43,628 nt of DNA from an uncultured Acidobacteriota bacterium. Lineage in GTDB: Bacteria > Acidobacteriota > Terriglobia > Terriglobales > CAINCZ01. This document shows, one piece after another, positions 1 to 7,993 of the stretch; positions within the stretch are counted from its first letter, which is position 1, and the number at the start of each line of letters is the position of its first letter. Position numbers and translations under genes: made by a program. The notes under the pieces were generated by a model, which saw only the letters and a list, made by a program, of their open reading frames with translations, was not told where the DNA came from and did not search any database. Location: NCBI GenBank assembly GCA_903847195.1, contig CAINCZ010000061.1:1-43628 (forward strand), in the 5' to 3' direction.

Positions 1-402
1 AACCTCGCGCCCATCTGTTGAAATCTGCTCCGAAATCCAAGCCCTCAAATTGATATTCAGAAAAAAGTGGTATTTGGATACCACTAGTTGGTACCGAGCC
101 GTCTTGCCGAGCGTGGAAAACGGTTCGCAGTAGAAAAACGGAAAGGGTACTACGGCTGTAAGTGGTTGAACATAAATTAGTTAAATAGATTTTTTGAGAC
201 GGCGTGTGGGGCGATGTAGTGGACGCGCGATTGCTGGTTAAGCAAAGGTAGGATTTTCCCAACAGGAGCAGGAGCCTCAACCAGCCCACATAGATCGTGC
301 AGGGGTGGGGGATATAGGTTCAGTCTGGAAACAGATACCCAAGTGCTCATGTGGGAGCGGCAGACGGGTTAGGGCGAGTCATTCTCAGCAGCGAGGTTCG
401 GG
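1..402. other. Non-coding left flank
   Basis: No convincing gene in this stretch. A minus-strand ATG at 14 could begin a gene running off the left edge, but only four codons are visible and its nearest GGAG is 13 nt away. Positions 130-200 are AT-richer than the surroundings. A minus-strand terminator-like hairpin lies at 61-85. The last 30 nt carry a possible GAGG ribosome binding site for the sigma factor at 403. Confidence 0.4.
61..85 (-). terminator. Terminator-like hairpin reading leftward
   Basis: An 8-bp perfect stem (AGTGGTAT / ATACCACT, 66-73 with 78-85) and a 4-nt loop are followed on the minus strand by a run of six T (complement of 61-66). No minus-strand gene is visible between 86 and 1335, so the transcript it would end is unknown. 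Confidence 0.45.
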
Positions 403-918
403 ATGGCGAAGACGAGAGAAAATTTTTCCGCAGTAGTGCCTAATTTCCCTGGTGTCGCCGGGGATGTGGCTAGCCATCAGGCGGTTTACGTGGCCAATAA
501 GCACCGGATTTATTCGCTGGCGTTCTGGATGACAGGCAGTGAACTCAGCGCGGAGGTATTGCTGGAGCGCACCTTTGCCCGGGCTTTACGGATGGATCCG
601 CCGCTGCATGCCGAGATGATCGACCGGTGCCTGGTTGCGGAGTTGCGCCAGTGCATGGAACTGGGAGAGTTCACGCTGGACTGCGCGGCCAGCGAAGCGG
701 TCGTGGCGGTGCGGCGCAACACGCGGCGGGTGGATCTGGAAAATGCGGTGATCGCGCTGCCGGCGACGGAGAAGTTGATCTTCCTGCTGCACGACGTGGA
801 AAGCTGCGATTGCGAGCGCGTGGCGCGAGTGATGAGGCTCAGCCAGACACGGTGCATGCAGGGCCTGCACCAGGCGCGGCTGCGCCTGCGCGAGTTGCTG
901 GCGGCCGTCGTCCATTAA
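403..918 (+). CDS. ECF-like sigma-70 family factor, Cys-rich
   Basis: This 171-aa protein resembles a short ECF sigma factor. Residues about 35-65 (RIYSLAFWMTGSELSAEVLL) match region 2, which binds core polymerase and the -10 element. Residues about 118-167 (ALPATEKLIFLLHDVE, then ARVMRLSQTR and LHQARLRLREL) match region 4, the helix-turn-helix that reads the -35 element. The linker carries unusually many cysteines (six across the linker and region 4), including an S-C-D-C pair in region 4. The start at 403 has GAGG with 6-nt spacing. No anti-sigma gene is adjacent. It ends at a strong terminator at 950. The family call comes from motif resemblance only. A divergent regulator that no longer directs transcription is an alternative. 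Confidence 0.7.
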   Translation: MAKTRENFSAVVPNFPGVAGDVASHQAVYVANKHRIYSLAFWMTGSELSAEVLLERTFARALRMDPPLHAEMIDRCLVAELRQCMELGEFTLDCAASEAVVAVRRNTRRVDLENAVIALPATEKLIFLLHDVESCDCERVARVMRLSQTRCMQGLHQARLRLRELLAAVVH

Positions 919-949
919 GTTACATCCGTTCTTTCTCCTCCTGGAAACT

Positions 950-975
950 GCCCCTCGCATGAGGGGCGTTTTTTT
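950..975 (+). terminator. Intrinsic terminator of the sigma factor gene
   Basis: A 7-bp stem GCCCCTC/GAGGGGC with a GCAT loop is followed by G and seven T. Confidence 0.85.
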
Positions 976-1162
976 GCGCGTGGCTATGATCGGGGGCGCT
1001 GGCGAAGGAGAAGTGCATCGCGGGAAGAGCTTATCGCGGGCGAAAAAGAATCCGAACCTTTTGCCGAGGGCGGCATCCAATGTAGTGTTCGATGCTTTGG
1101 GCGGCGCTAAACGGCCTTGTCTGTAGCATCAGTTTTCCCTCTCTCTTCTCTCTATTGGCGAC

Positions 1163-1193
1163 GCGGTGGCTCAGTGCCACCGCGCATTTTTTT
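1163..1193 (+). terminator. Second intrinsic terminator, no gene upstream
   Basis: An 8-bp perfect stem GCGGTGGC/GCCACCGC with a 5-nt loop is followed by GCA and seven T. It sits 190 nt beyond the sigma factor terminator, so it either backs that up or ends a separate small transcript. Confidence 0.8.
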
Positions 1194-1270
1194 GCGCGCA
1201 TCTCCCTGTTCACAGCCTGATTACTCGGTTTCCCCAGCCCCAATTCCGCCGAGGATGGATCGCCTTGGAA

Positions 1271-1320
1271 CCGTCCCACCCTTCGCCAAAAGCGGGCGAA
1301 AGAGCGGGCGCCCCGGGCGA
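1271..1320 (+). repeat. Intergenic hairpin repeat, degenerate H module
   Basis: The left arm CCCACCCTTCGCC, the right arm GGGCGAA and the trailing GGGCGCCCCGGG follow the plan of the better H copies elsewhere in the window, in the same orientation. Confidence 0.5.
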
Positions 1321-1334
1321 TTACGCTCAGGGGA

Positions 1335-2151
1335 CTATTGGGCGTTACGCTGGCGTTGGGGTTGGCGTTGGAGGCGGGGCGGCAGGTCGTTGAAGTTGGC
1401 GTCGCGGCCGCGGGATACGCGCTGTGGGTCGAGGGCGATGGCTTGATTGAGCACTACGTTGACGACCGTGCCCTGCTGAAAATTGACGTCGCTGCCGCGG
1501 GCCATAACTCCGATCAGGGCTCCGGCGGCGATTCCGCTTAATCCTCCGACGCCTACCCCTCGAACCGTGCCGGCGCTGGCGGCTCCGGCCATGCCGCCGA
1601 TGGCTCCGCCGGTGGCGGCGCCGCGTCCGATGCGTTCCACGTCCTTACCCTTCTCGGGGTCGTGCTGGATGGTGCCGGACTCTTTCATGCGCGTGCTGTT
1701 GTTGCCCGGGACCTGATCGACGGCGGCGGCGAGATTGACGGTGTATCCGTTTGGGTAGAGCAGGGTTGTGAGGTGGGAACTGCAGCTCGGCTTTGCCCTT
1801 GATGCGTCCGGCGCGCTTGACGCTGTCGACGGCGCCCTGCACGTAGGTTCCGGCCGGGATCATGACTTCTTCATCGACCACGATGGGGAAGTTTGTCTGT
1901 CCGTAGATGGGGTCGCCCGCGCGGGCGTTCCTGGTGGAGATGGCCTGGCGCAGCGAGACCGGGATGCGGGTGCCGGCGGGCACGATCCACTTGTCCGCGG
2001 CAGGCTCGTTACGTGGGGGTGCCACCTCGTCATCGGGCGGCAGGTCGGTGCGGCTCTTGAGCGCGGGCGGGTCGTTCGGGTAGCGAGCCGACGGCTGCTG
2101 GGCGAAGGCGGCGAGGCTGAGCAAGAGCACGAGGGCGACGATGCGATGCAT
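1335..2151 (-). pseudogene. VirB10/TrbI-like glycine-zipper secreted protein, frameshifted
   Basis: Two overlapping minus-strand frames together make one protein of about 271 aa. The first begins at 2151 (MHRIVALVLLLSLAAFAQQ, a clear signal peptide) behind GGAG with 9-nt spacing, and runs through IVPAGTRIPVSLRQAIST and VMIPAGTYVQGAVDSVKR to KAELQF near 1780. One extra base in the GGG at 1775-1777 then shifts the frame. Removing it gives HLTTLLYPNGYTVNLAAAVD, which continues into the second frame: a glycine-zipper segment (GAATGGAIGGMAG, GVGVGGLSGIAAGALIG) and the end at 1335. The two halves match the usual order of acidobacterial VirB10-like proteins (from memory of the family). An envelope or secretion-related role is inferred. 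Either the gene is inactivated or the assembly has a one-base error. Confidence 0.75.
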
Positions 2152-2250
2152 GGCAGGCTTCTCCGAGAGAATATTAACCCTGCTGGGAGGGGATTGTTGC
2201 GGGTGTTGTGTGACCACATCTGTGGGTGGCGGCGTCAAGGTGTGTTTAGA

Positions 2251-2318
2251 ACCCACATCTGCTAACGGCGTCAGATGTGGGGCACCGGGCAGATACATCG
2301 CTGCGCTCGGGATGACAA
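2251..2318 (+). repeat. Intergenic repeat: H (CATCTG core) followed by E
   Basis: H arms CCCACATCTGC / CAGATGTGGGGCACCGGGC at 2252-2290, then an E copy (ATCGCTGCGCTCGGGATGACA) at 2296-2317. It lies between two minus-strand genes, and the repeat itself reads on the + strand. Confidence 0.8.
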
Positions 2319-2331
2319 GTTCTTTCATCGG

Positions 2332-3555
2332 TCAGTAAAGAAGGTAGCGAGCGCGTAGCTGGCTGAAGCGTTGGAGGTCTTGGCGCCAGAGGCTGACCAG
2401 GCGGCGCGGATCGGTGCCGTTGCGGAGGGCGGCGAGCAGCTGGTCGTTGCTGAACATCTCGCGCGTGAGTTCAAGCTGGAACTGCGCGGGGTAGAGGTGG
2501 TGGAGGGCGGCGGCGAGTTCGAGGCCGAGTTCGACGACGCGGAGTGAATTGCGGCCGGTGAGGTGAAGGCGCATGCCGTGGCAAAGCTGGTTGGCGTAAC
2601 GGCTCGAGGATGGAGTGAAATCGGCGGGCGTGAAGCGCACGCCGTGCAGGCGGCGGTGGTTGAGATAAGCGGCGAGTTGGCGGGCGTTGATCCATGGCGC
2701 TCCGACCAGCTCAAAGGGGGAAGCCGTGCCGCGTCCCACAGAGACGTTGGTTTTTTCGATCAGGCCGACGCCTCCGTAGAAGGTGGCAGCGGTGAGCGAG
2801 GGCAGGTTGGGCGAGGGGCTGATCCAGGGGAGTTCGGTGGAGTCGAACCACTGGTCGCGCCGCCAGCCTTCGACGGGGACGACGGTGAGGCGGGCGTGGA
2901 TGGCGCGTTCGGTGTTGAAGAGGCGCGCGAGTTCGCCCAGGCTCATGCCGTGGCGCACGGGCAGCGCGTGGTAGTTGACGAAGCGGCAGGCATCGGTGGG
3001 GCAGAGGGAGGGGTCAGAGAGCGGGCCTTCGACGCGCGTGCCGGTGATGGGGTTGGGACGGTCGAGTACGACGATGGGCTTGGCGGCCGCGGCGGCGGCT
3101 TCGAGAAAATATCCGAGGGTGGAGGCGTAGGTGTAGAAGCGAATGCCGACATCCTGCAGGTCGAAGACGATGACGTCGAGCGAGCGCAGGACGGCGGGGT
3201 CCGGGCGACGGCGCGCATCGGTGCCTCCGTAGACGCTGTAGACGGGGAGTCCGGTCGGCGGGTCGGTGGAGTGAGGGACGTCGGTGGTATCGACGGCGCC
3301 GGTGAGTCCGTGCTCGGGGCTGAAGATGGCGACGAGTTTGAGGCCGGGGGCGGCGGCCAGCACGTCGATGGTGCGGCGTCCGGCGTGGTCGAGCCCGGTC
3401 TGGTTAGTGACGAGGCCGATGCGGGCATTGGGGGCGACGCGCAGCAGGTCGAAGTGGCGTGCGGCGAGCACGTCGATGCCGGTGCGGACCTGTTGCGCGC
3501 AGGCGGCGGCGGCAACGAGCATCAGCAAGGCGCAGTGGACGAGGGCGCGGCGCAT
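2332..3555 (-). CDS. namZ: Exo-beta-N-acetylmuramidase NamZ (DUF1343)
   Basis: A 407-aa secreted protein with signal peptide MRRALVHCALLMLVAAAACAQ. It has the two-part DUF1343 architecture: an N-terminal Rossmann-like half with GIDVL, IGLVTNQTG, FSPEHG and VIVFDLQDVGIRFYTY, and a C-terminal half with the SPSPNLPSL, TNVSVGRGT and PFELVGAPW motifs. Characterised family members remove terminal MurNAc from peptidoglycan fragments, so periplasmic cell-wall turnover is likely. I chose ATG 3555 because the signal peptide begins there. An in-frame TTG at 3576 is less plausible. No Shine-Dalgarno precedes the ATG. A TACAAT box sits exactly 6 nt upstream, suggesting a leaderless message. The gene is divergent from the M64 peptidase. 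Confidence 0.9.
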   Translation of the reverse strand: MRRALVHCALLMLVAAAACAQQVRTGIDVLAARHFDLLRVAPNARIGLVTNQTGLDHAGRRTIDVLAAAPGLKLVAIFSPEHGLTGAVDTTDVPHSTDPPTGLPVYSVYGGTDARRRPDPAVLRSLDVIVFDLQDVGIRFYTYASTLGYFLEAAAAAAKPIVVLDRPNPITGTRVEGPLSDPSLCPTDACRFVNYHALPVRHGMSLGELARLFNTERAIHARLTVVPVEGWRRDQWFDSTELPWISPSPNLPSLTAATFYGGVGLIEKTNVSVGRGTASPFELVGAPWINARQLAAYLNHRRLHGVRFTPADFTPSSSRYANQLCHGMRLHLTGRNSLRVVELGLELAAALHHLYPAQFQLELTREMFSNDQLLAALRNGTDPRRLVSLWRQDLQRFSQLRARYLLY

Positions 3556-3561
3556 GGTGGG

Positions 3562-3567
3562 ATTGTA
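3562..3567 (-). promoter_or_regulatory. -10-like box 6 nt before the namZ start
   Basis: TACAAT on the minus strand, then CCCACC, then ATG at 3555. Transcription would begin at about the A of the start codon. No convincing -35 at 17 nt. Confidence 0.5.
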
Positions 3568-3641
3568 GGACAACAACGGCGCGGTTGATTAAGATTGTCA
3601 CGAGCCGAAATAAGGCGAGCGCGGGAACGGAGGGGATCGAG

Positions 3642-5048
3642 ATGAAGCTGACGATGAAGAAGGCGGCCTGGGTGCTGGCGGCGGTGGTGATGATGGCGGC
3701 GGCGGCGATGGCCGCGCCGCGCACGATCCGCCTGGACTACTACCACACGGGCAACGCCGCGCAGGAGATGTTCAGCCTGGACCGCTGGGTGCAGGAGCCG
3801 CTGGAGTGGCCGGGGAATCCACGGCATCCCATCGATGAGACGAACCTGGGGAATTACCTGTTTGAAGTAAGGGAGGCGGCGACGAACCGGCTGCTGTATT
3901 CGCGGGGATTTTCGTCGGTGTATGCCGAGTGGGTGACGACGGAGGAGGCCAAGCGGGTGACCCGCACGTTCAGCGAGTCGCTGCGGTTTCCCGAGCCGGC
4001 GGGCGTTGCGCAGCTCGTGCTGAAGAAGCGCGATGCGGCCAATGTGTTTCACGAGGTGTGGTCGGCGACGTTCGATCCGAAGAGCATCTTCATTGACAGG
4101 GCGCAGCCGCCTTCGGCGGGCGGGCTGATTGCGCTGGACAGGAATGGCGATCCGGCGGACAAGCTGGACCTGCTGATCCTGGGCGACGGCTACACGGCGG
4201 CCGAGCGGGGCAAGTGCGAGGCCGACGCGCGGCGGCTGACGGCGGTGCTGTTTGCCACTTCGCCCTTCCGCGAGCGCAGGAAAGAGTTCAACACGTGGCT
4301 GCTGTGTCCGGCGGCGACCGAGTCGGGTGTGTCGCGGCCGTCGCAGGGCATCTACCGGCGTTCGCCGGTGGGGGCCAGCTACGACGCCTTCGGCACCGAG
4401 CGCTACATGCTGACCTATGAGAACCGGGCCTTCCGCGACCTGGCTTCGCAGGCTCCGTACGAGGCGGTGGAAATACTCGTAAACTCAAAAACGTATGGCG
4501 GCGGCGGGATCTTCGGTCTGTACAGCACGGTGGCGGCCGACAGCGAGTGGGCCAACTACGTGTTTGTGCACGAGTTCGGGCATCACCTGGCGGGGCTGGC
4601 CGATGAGTACTTCACCTCGGACGTGGCCTACCTGCCCCCGGAAAAGAAGGTGGAGCCGTGGGAGCCGAACGTGACGGCGCTGCTGGACAAGGCGAATCTG
4701 AAGTGGCGCGACCTGGTGCAGGCCGGGACACCGCTTCCGACGCCGTGGAACGAGGCCGGGTTTGAAGCCTATGACCGCGAACTGCAACAGAAGCGGCTGC
4801 AGTTGCGCAAGGAAGGAAAACCCGAGGCGGAGATCAACGCGCTGTTTACGCGCGAACGGGAGAAGCTGAAGGAGATGTTTGCCGCCGAACCGTACGCGAG
4901 CAAGGTGGGCGCGTTTGAAGGGGCGAACTATGAGGCGAAGGGGTATTACCGTCCGCGGTTGAACTGCATCATGTTCACGCGGGTGGATTACTTCTGCGAT
5001 GTGTGCCGGCGATCGATCGAGCGGGTGATCGATTTGTATACGAAGTAG
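3642..5048 (+). CDS. Secreted M64 family (IgA peptidase-like) metallopeptidase
   Basis: A 468-aa protein starting MKLTMKKAAWVLAAVVMMAA (signal peptide), with GGAGGGG 6 nt before the ATG, which rules out the longer upstream frame. The N-terminal half (to about residue 150) is the beta-rich M64 N domain. The peptidase part includes LDLLILGDGYTAAE and the zinc motif HEFGHHLAGLADEY at about residues 310-323, where the two His bind zinc and Glu is catalytic. The C-terminal NCIMFTRVDYFCDVCRR segment has paired cysteines. M64 is named after a clostridial IgA-cleaving enzyme, but free-living homologues have no known substrate. General extracellular or periplasmic proteolysis is inferred. An E repeat follows the stop at once. 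Confidence 0.9.
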   Translation: MKLTMKKAAWVLAAVVMMAAAAMAAPRTIRLDYYHTGNAAQEMFSLDRWVQEPLEWPGNPRHPIDETNLGNYLFEVREAATNRLLYSRGFSSVYAEWVTTEEAKRVTRTFSESLRFPEPAGVAQLVLKKRDAANVFHEVWSATFDPKSIFIDRAQPPSAGGLIALDRNGDPADKLDLLILGDGYTAAERGKCEADARRLTAVLFATSPFRERRKEFNTWLLCPAATESGVSRPSQGIYRRSPVGASYDAFGTERYMLTYENRAFRDLASQAPYEAVEILVNSKTYGGGGIFGLYSTVAADSEWANYVFVHEFGHHLAGLADEYFTSDVAYLPPEKKVEPWEPNVTALLDKANLKWRDLVQAGTPLPTPWNEAGFEAYDRELQQKRLQLRKEGKPEAEINALFTREREKLKEMFAAEPYASKVGAFEGANYEAKGYYRPRLNCIMFTRVDYFCDVCRRSIERVIDLYTK

Positions 5049-5051
5049 TGG

Positions 5052-5096
5052 GCACGGGAAAGAAGCAGGTCCCGCGCTGCGCTCGGGATGACAACT
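5052..5096 (+). repeat. Intergenic E repeat
   Basis: GGCACGGGAAAGAAGCAGG, then TCCCGCGCTGCGCTCGGGA and TGACAA. The GGGCACGGG before it looks like a leftover H right end. Confidence 0.7.
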
Positions 5097-5157
5097 TCGG
5101 AACGAGCACAAGCACGGAACTGGACTGATAGAGACGAAGAGGCCTGAGGAGGAGATC

Positions 5158-5727
5158 ATGAGACGGATTCTCGTTCGGGTATTGGTTCTTGGGTTTCTGG
5201 CGGCTACGGCGCTGGCGCAAGGCGGTGCTCAGCGGGTCTGCGAGGATTGTCTTCGCGGTACGGCTTGCGTGAACGGCAAGTGTGTGGGGAAGCCGGAAGC
5301 GGCAATCGTGGCTCCGGCAGCGCGTACCGTGGGACCGCCGACGACCCAGGCGAGTGGCGACGCCACGGCTCCGGCGAGCGGCAGCGGTTCTGGCTCCGGC
5401 AGCGGAATGAGCAACCAGCCCGCGGGGTATGCCTGCGCGGCCGACAACGACTGCATGGCCGGTCTGAAATGTGTGAGCGGCAAGTGTGCAGCGGCCAAGA
5501 AGATGAAGGTCGGGCCCATCACCACGTCGCTGGTGGGGAGGCTGAACGGAGCGTGCCGGACCGACGGCACGTGCAACGATCAGGACCTGGTGTGCGACAA
5601 GGCGAAAAACCGTTGCGTGGCGGCCGGCGGAAACGGTCAGCCGTGCCGGAGCGACAGCAGTTGCGGCCCGGCGCTGATGTGTACCCAGGGGACGTGCCTC
5701 AGCCCCCGGGCGATCCCCAGGAAATAG
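5158..5727 (+). CDS. Secreted Cys-rich repeat protein
   Basis: A 189-aa protein with signal peptide MRRILVRVLVLGFLAATALA and GAGGAGGAG just upstream of the ATG. After a short CEDC-containing N-terminus (CRVC-like spacing around residues 27-42) comes a Ser/Gly linker (SGSGSGSGS, about 77-86). Three similar cysteine repeats follow: CAADNDCMAGLKCVSGKC, CRTDGTCNDQDLVCDKAKNRC and CRSDSSCGPALMCTQGTC. Each has four Cys with near-regular spacing, like the disulfide-knotted Dickkopf or EB-type modules. It is probably exported and oxidised outside the cytoplasm. No enzymatic motif is seen and the function is unknown. Confidence 0.8.
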   Translation: MRRILVRVLVLGFLAATALAQGGAQRVCEDCLRGTACVNGKCVGKPEAAIVAPAARTVGPPTTQASGDATAPASGSGSGSGSGMSNQPAGYACAADNDCMAGLKCVSGKCAAAKKMKVGPITTSLVGRLNGACRTDGTCNDQDLVCDKAKNRCVAAGGNGQPCRSDSSCGPALMCTQGTCLSPRAIPRK

Positions 5728-5794
5728 ACGGCTCCATGCCGGCCGAGCGCGCGCGGGCGGCGCGTTTGCTATCGTGTTGGCAGGAGCAAACCTG

Positions 5795-6106
5795 ATGAAG
5801 CATTTTCGCATTACCGTGGAATCGCTGGATGAAGCCAGCGCGGGAGACAAAATCGAGTTCGTGGCCGTGCACCACGACGATATTATCGGCATTGCGCGGC
5901 GGATGCCCACGCGCGTGCAGATGGACGAGGATTCGGCGAAGGCTTTTGCCATCGGGATGAAGCTGCTTGGCGAGACCATCCTGAAGAATCGCACCCAGCC
6001 GCTGTTTGCTGAGCTCCGGCCGCATTTCAGCGAGTTCATGAAGGGCATGAAGGCCAGCTTCAAGGCGCAGAAGGAAGCGGCGGCGGCCACGGAAGCGGAA
6101 GTATAG
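5795..6106 (+). CDS. DUF3861 family protein
   Basis: A 103-aa cytoplasmic protein. The start MKHFRITVESLDEA was chosen at 5795 because CAGGAG lies 8 nt upstream. The in-frame GTG/TTG codons further upstream lack a site. The sequence follows the DUF3861 plan: N-terminal KHxxxRITVE strand, a central HHDDIIGIARRM segment, and the C-terminal LGETILKNRTQPLFAELRPHFSEF block. The family has no assigned function. It sits alone, followed by a 350-bp repeat-filled gap. Confidence 0.8.
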   Translation: MKHFRITVESLDEASAGDKIEFVAVHHDDIIGIARRMPTRVQMDEDSAKAFAIGMKLLGETILKNRTQPLFAELRPHFSEFMKGMKASFKAQKEAAAATEAEV

Positions 6107-6460
6107 AAGTCTGCGCTTCGGTTGCATGATCAGGGTGGTCTCCCAGGTATGCGCCATGACGATTCGTGGCGGGTCAGGGGTGGATGCGGGGCGCATAGCC
6201 GGGCCACCGACCGCATCCCTGGGCCAGTGGCGGCCCGGTGGGGAAGCGTCCCCAGGTTAGGCCGAACAGCATGGCGCGGAACCTGGGGACCGGTGCACGG
6301 GCAGCCCACAGCTGCCAAAGACGTGCAGACCGGGGGCGCCGGCTGCATCCGGGATGCAACCCTGCCAGCGGTTTTTTAATGCTCCACGGCGCGGCGAACA
6401 GCTAAGCTATTTTCTAGCTGAGCGGCTGACGCGACAGGCCGCGGCGCGCATGGAGGCGAG
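6107..6460 (+). repeat. Repeat-filled intergenic region (F, D and A-like hairpins)
   Basis: No gene. It contains an F-type element at 6141-6210 (CCCAGGTATGCGCC ... GGGGCGCATAGCCGGGCCACCG), a D-type hairpin at 6250-6292 (CCCCAGGTTAG ... GGAACCTGGGGACCGG), and a degraded CATCTG-like copy at 6304-6344 (CCCACAGCTGCC ... GCAGACCGGGGGCGCCGG). All read on the + strand. The uppP ribosome binding site GGAGG follows at 6452-6456. Confidence 0.75.
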
Positions 6461-7333
6461 TTGAACAACTATCTGCTGGCGTTGCTGCTGGGAATCATCG
6501 AAGGACTGACGGAGTTTCTGCCGGTTTCCTCCACCGCGCACTTGAGGATTGCCCAGGCGCTGCTGAACGTGCCGCTGGACAGCGGCTACTGGAAGATGTT
6601 CTCGATCGTGATCCAGCTGGGGGCGATCCTGACGCTGCCGTTTTATTTCCGGCAGCGGATCTGGAGATTCCTGAGCACGTTCCCGAGCGGCGAAACCGGG
6701 CGCAACACGTGGCTGACGCATCCGGTGGGACTGGTGGCCGCGGCGTTCGTGGTGACGGCGATTCCGGCCTACCTGCTGCACAAGGTGATCGGCAAGAACC
6801 TAGAGAGCCTGTACGTGATGGGCTCCTCGCTGGTGATCGGCGGCTTCGTGATGTGGGGGATCGACGCGCTGTATACGCGCAACATCCTGTACCCCGGGCG
6901 GCGGACCGAGGCGGTCGAGAAGATGTCGCTGGGGCAGGCGGTGTGGATCGGCGCGTGCCAGATTCTGTCGGCGGTGTTTCCGGGGACCTCGCGGTCGATG
7001 GCGACGATTGCGGGCGGGCAGCTGTCGGGTATGTCGCGCTCGGCGGCGCTGGAGTTTTCGTTCTTCCTTTCAATTCCGACGATGGTGGTGGCGACGCTCT
7101 ACGAGTTTCTGAAGTCGGTGCGGCCCAGCCACGGGGAGGCTGCGATCGGGGCGGCTCCGGCGACGCCCGAGCAGTGGATCATGCTCGGGATCGGGTTCGG
7201 GGTGTCGTTCATCGTGGGGTACGCGGTGGTTTCCTGGTTTATGAACTGGGTGCGTACGCGGGGCTTCACTGCATTCGCCATCTACCGGATCATTATCGGT
7301 GCGGCGGTATTGCTGTGGGCATCGCAGCGGTAG
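6461..7333 (+). CDS. uppP: Undecaprenyl-diphosphatase UppP (BacA)
   Basis: A 290-aa polytopic membrane enzyme that recycles undecaprenyl pyrophosphate to the monophosphate carrier for peptidoglycan and other envelope glycans. Overproduction is known to give bacitracin resistance. The signature EGLTEFLPVSST is at residues 14-25 with the catalytic Glu pair, and the second signature PGTSRS is at about 174-179. About eight hydrophobic segments follow one another to the end. The start is TTG at 6461, fixed by GGAGGCGAG directly upstream. The ATG at 6450 reads into a stop after four codons. Single-gene unit. Confidence 0.95.
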   Translation: MNNYLLALLLGIIEGLTEFLPVSSTAHLRIAQALLNVPLDSGYWKMFSIVIQLGAILTLPFYFRQRIWRFLSTFPSGETGRNTWLTHPVGLVAAAFVVTAIPAYLLHKVIGKNLESLYVMGSSLVIGGFVMWGIDALYTRNILYPGRRTEAVEKMSLGQAVWIGACQILSAVFPGTSRSMATIAGGQLSGMSRSAALEFSFFLSIPTMVVATLYEFLKSVRPSHGEAAIGAAPATPEQWIMLGIGFGVSFIVGYAVVSWFMNWVRTRGFTAFAIYRIIIGAAVLLWASQR

Positions 7334-7347
7334 GATTCGCGCGGCCC

Positions 7348-7455
7348 CGCAGCAGATGCTTCGCTGCTCTCGGAATTACCCCCAAAGAAAAAGTCAAAGT
7401 CAAAATCCCCACCTTAGCGGCCCAAGGCGACCGCGAAGGTGGGGCACCTGGCGAT
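7348..7455 (+). repeat. Intergenic repeat E + L + H (CCTTAGC core)
   Basis: Degenerate E at 7350-7377, L words AAAGTCAAAGTCAAAATC at 7390-7407, then H with CCCCACCTTAGCGG / CCGCGAAGGTGGGGCACC at 7406-7448. Confidence 0.8.
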
Positions 7456-7864
7456 AGGCTGGGTGCGAGTTGAAGCCGCGCTTTTGAGTGGGGTGGCTAT
7501 ATGCTTGAGCGGAGAGGCCTTAGCCGCTGCTGGACAAGCTGTTCCTTTCGCTTTTCCACAGGCGTTGTCCAAAACATCCGCAATCGGGCCGTCGAACGGC
7601 GGACGACCCGTCTGAAATCTTATAAGGTACTACTTTTCATTACGTTACAGAAAAGCTCTCAAGTATTTAGGGAAGGTTGCGCGGTGCGGCGTGTATCCAG
7701 AATGCACCATTCTCGCTGCACTCTGGCCGGGCTTTACGTTACCGGGCGGCGGGGGAGATGGCCAAGTTACCAGGCGAATAGATGGCGAAACAGGTAGGAG
7801 ACGTAACGTCACCTATCAGTAACCCGGGGCTCGTGCTTTTTTCCTCCTGTAACGGGCGGGGGTT

Positions 7865-7873
7865 TGGCATAAT
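7865..7873 (+). promoter_or_regulatory. Extended -10 candidate for ftsK
   Basis: TGGCATAAT matches an extended -10 (TGnTATAAT) with one change. About 115 nt before the ftsK start. No clear -35. Confidence 0.4.
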
Positions 7874-7993
7874 GCTCGTGCTCTGGCGTGGTTCCCGCAT
7901 GCCCGGGCACAGTAGGCTGTTGCTGTCCCGCGCGGGCCCTTTGGGCCGGCGCACTGGGCGCTCCTGCTGTGCCGAGTGGCGGTGAATACACCC

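Larger units (their letters stand above)
919..1334. other. Intergenic region with two terminators
   Basis: Contains two strong + strand terminators (950-975 and 1163-1193) with no long open frame between them. A possible 37-codon frame starts at GTG 1013 behind AAGGAG, but the spacing is only 2 nt. A TATGAT hexamer at 985-990 could be a -10 box, so the second terminator may end a small RNA of about 200 nt. A degenerate copy of the intergenic hairpin repeat lies at 1271-1320. Confidence 0.4.
7334..7975. other. Long intergenic region upstream of ftsK
   Basis: 7348-7455 is a repeat mosaic. The remainder to 7975 has no believable gene: an open frame at 7501-7797 is Arg/Ser-rich, without a ribosome binding site or recognisable motif. 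AT-richer patches at 7610-7660 and an extended -10 candidate at 7865-7873 suggest that the ftsK promoter and leader lie here. Confidence 0.5.

Noticed and set aside
2251..2318. Coding sequence extended upstream of the glycine-zipper gene (start at 2328)
   Set aside because: The added 59 codons run through repeat DNA, and the true signal peptide starts at 2151 with a GGAG site.
6107..6460. Transposon or MITE insertion
   Set aside because: Made of several H/F/D hairpins with no target-site duplication or transposase. Best explained as clustered intergenic repeats.
7501..7797. 98-codon gene between uppP and ftsK
   Set aside because: Arg/Ser-rich, no ribosome binding site, no motif. Part lies next to repeat DNA.
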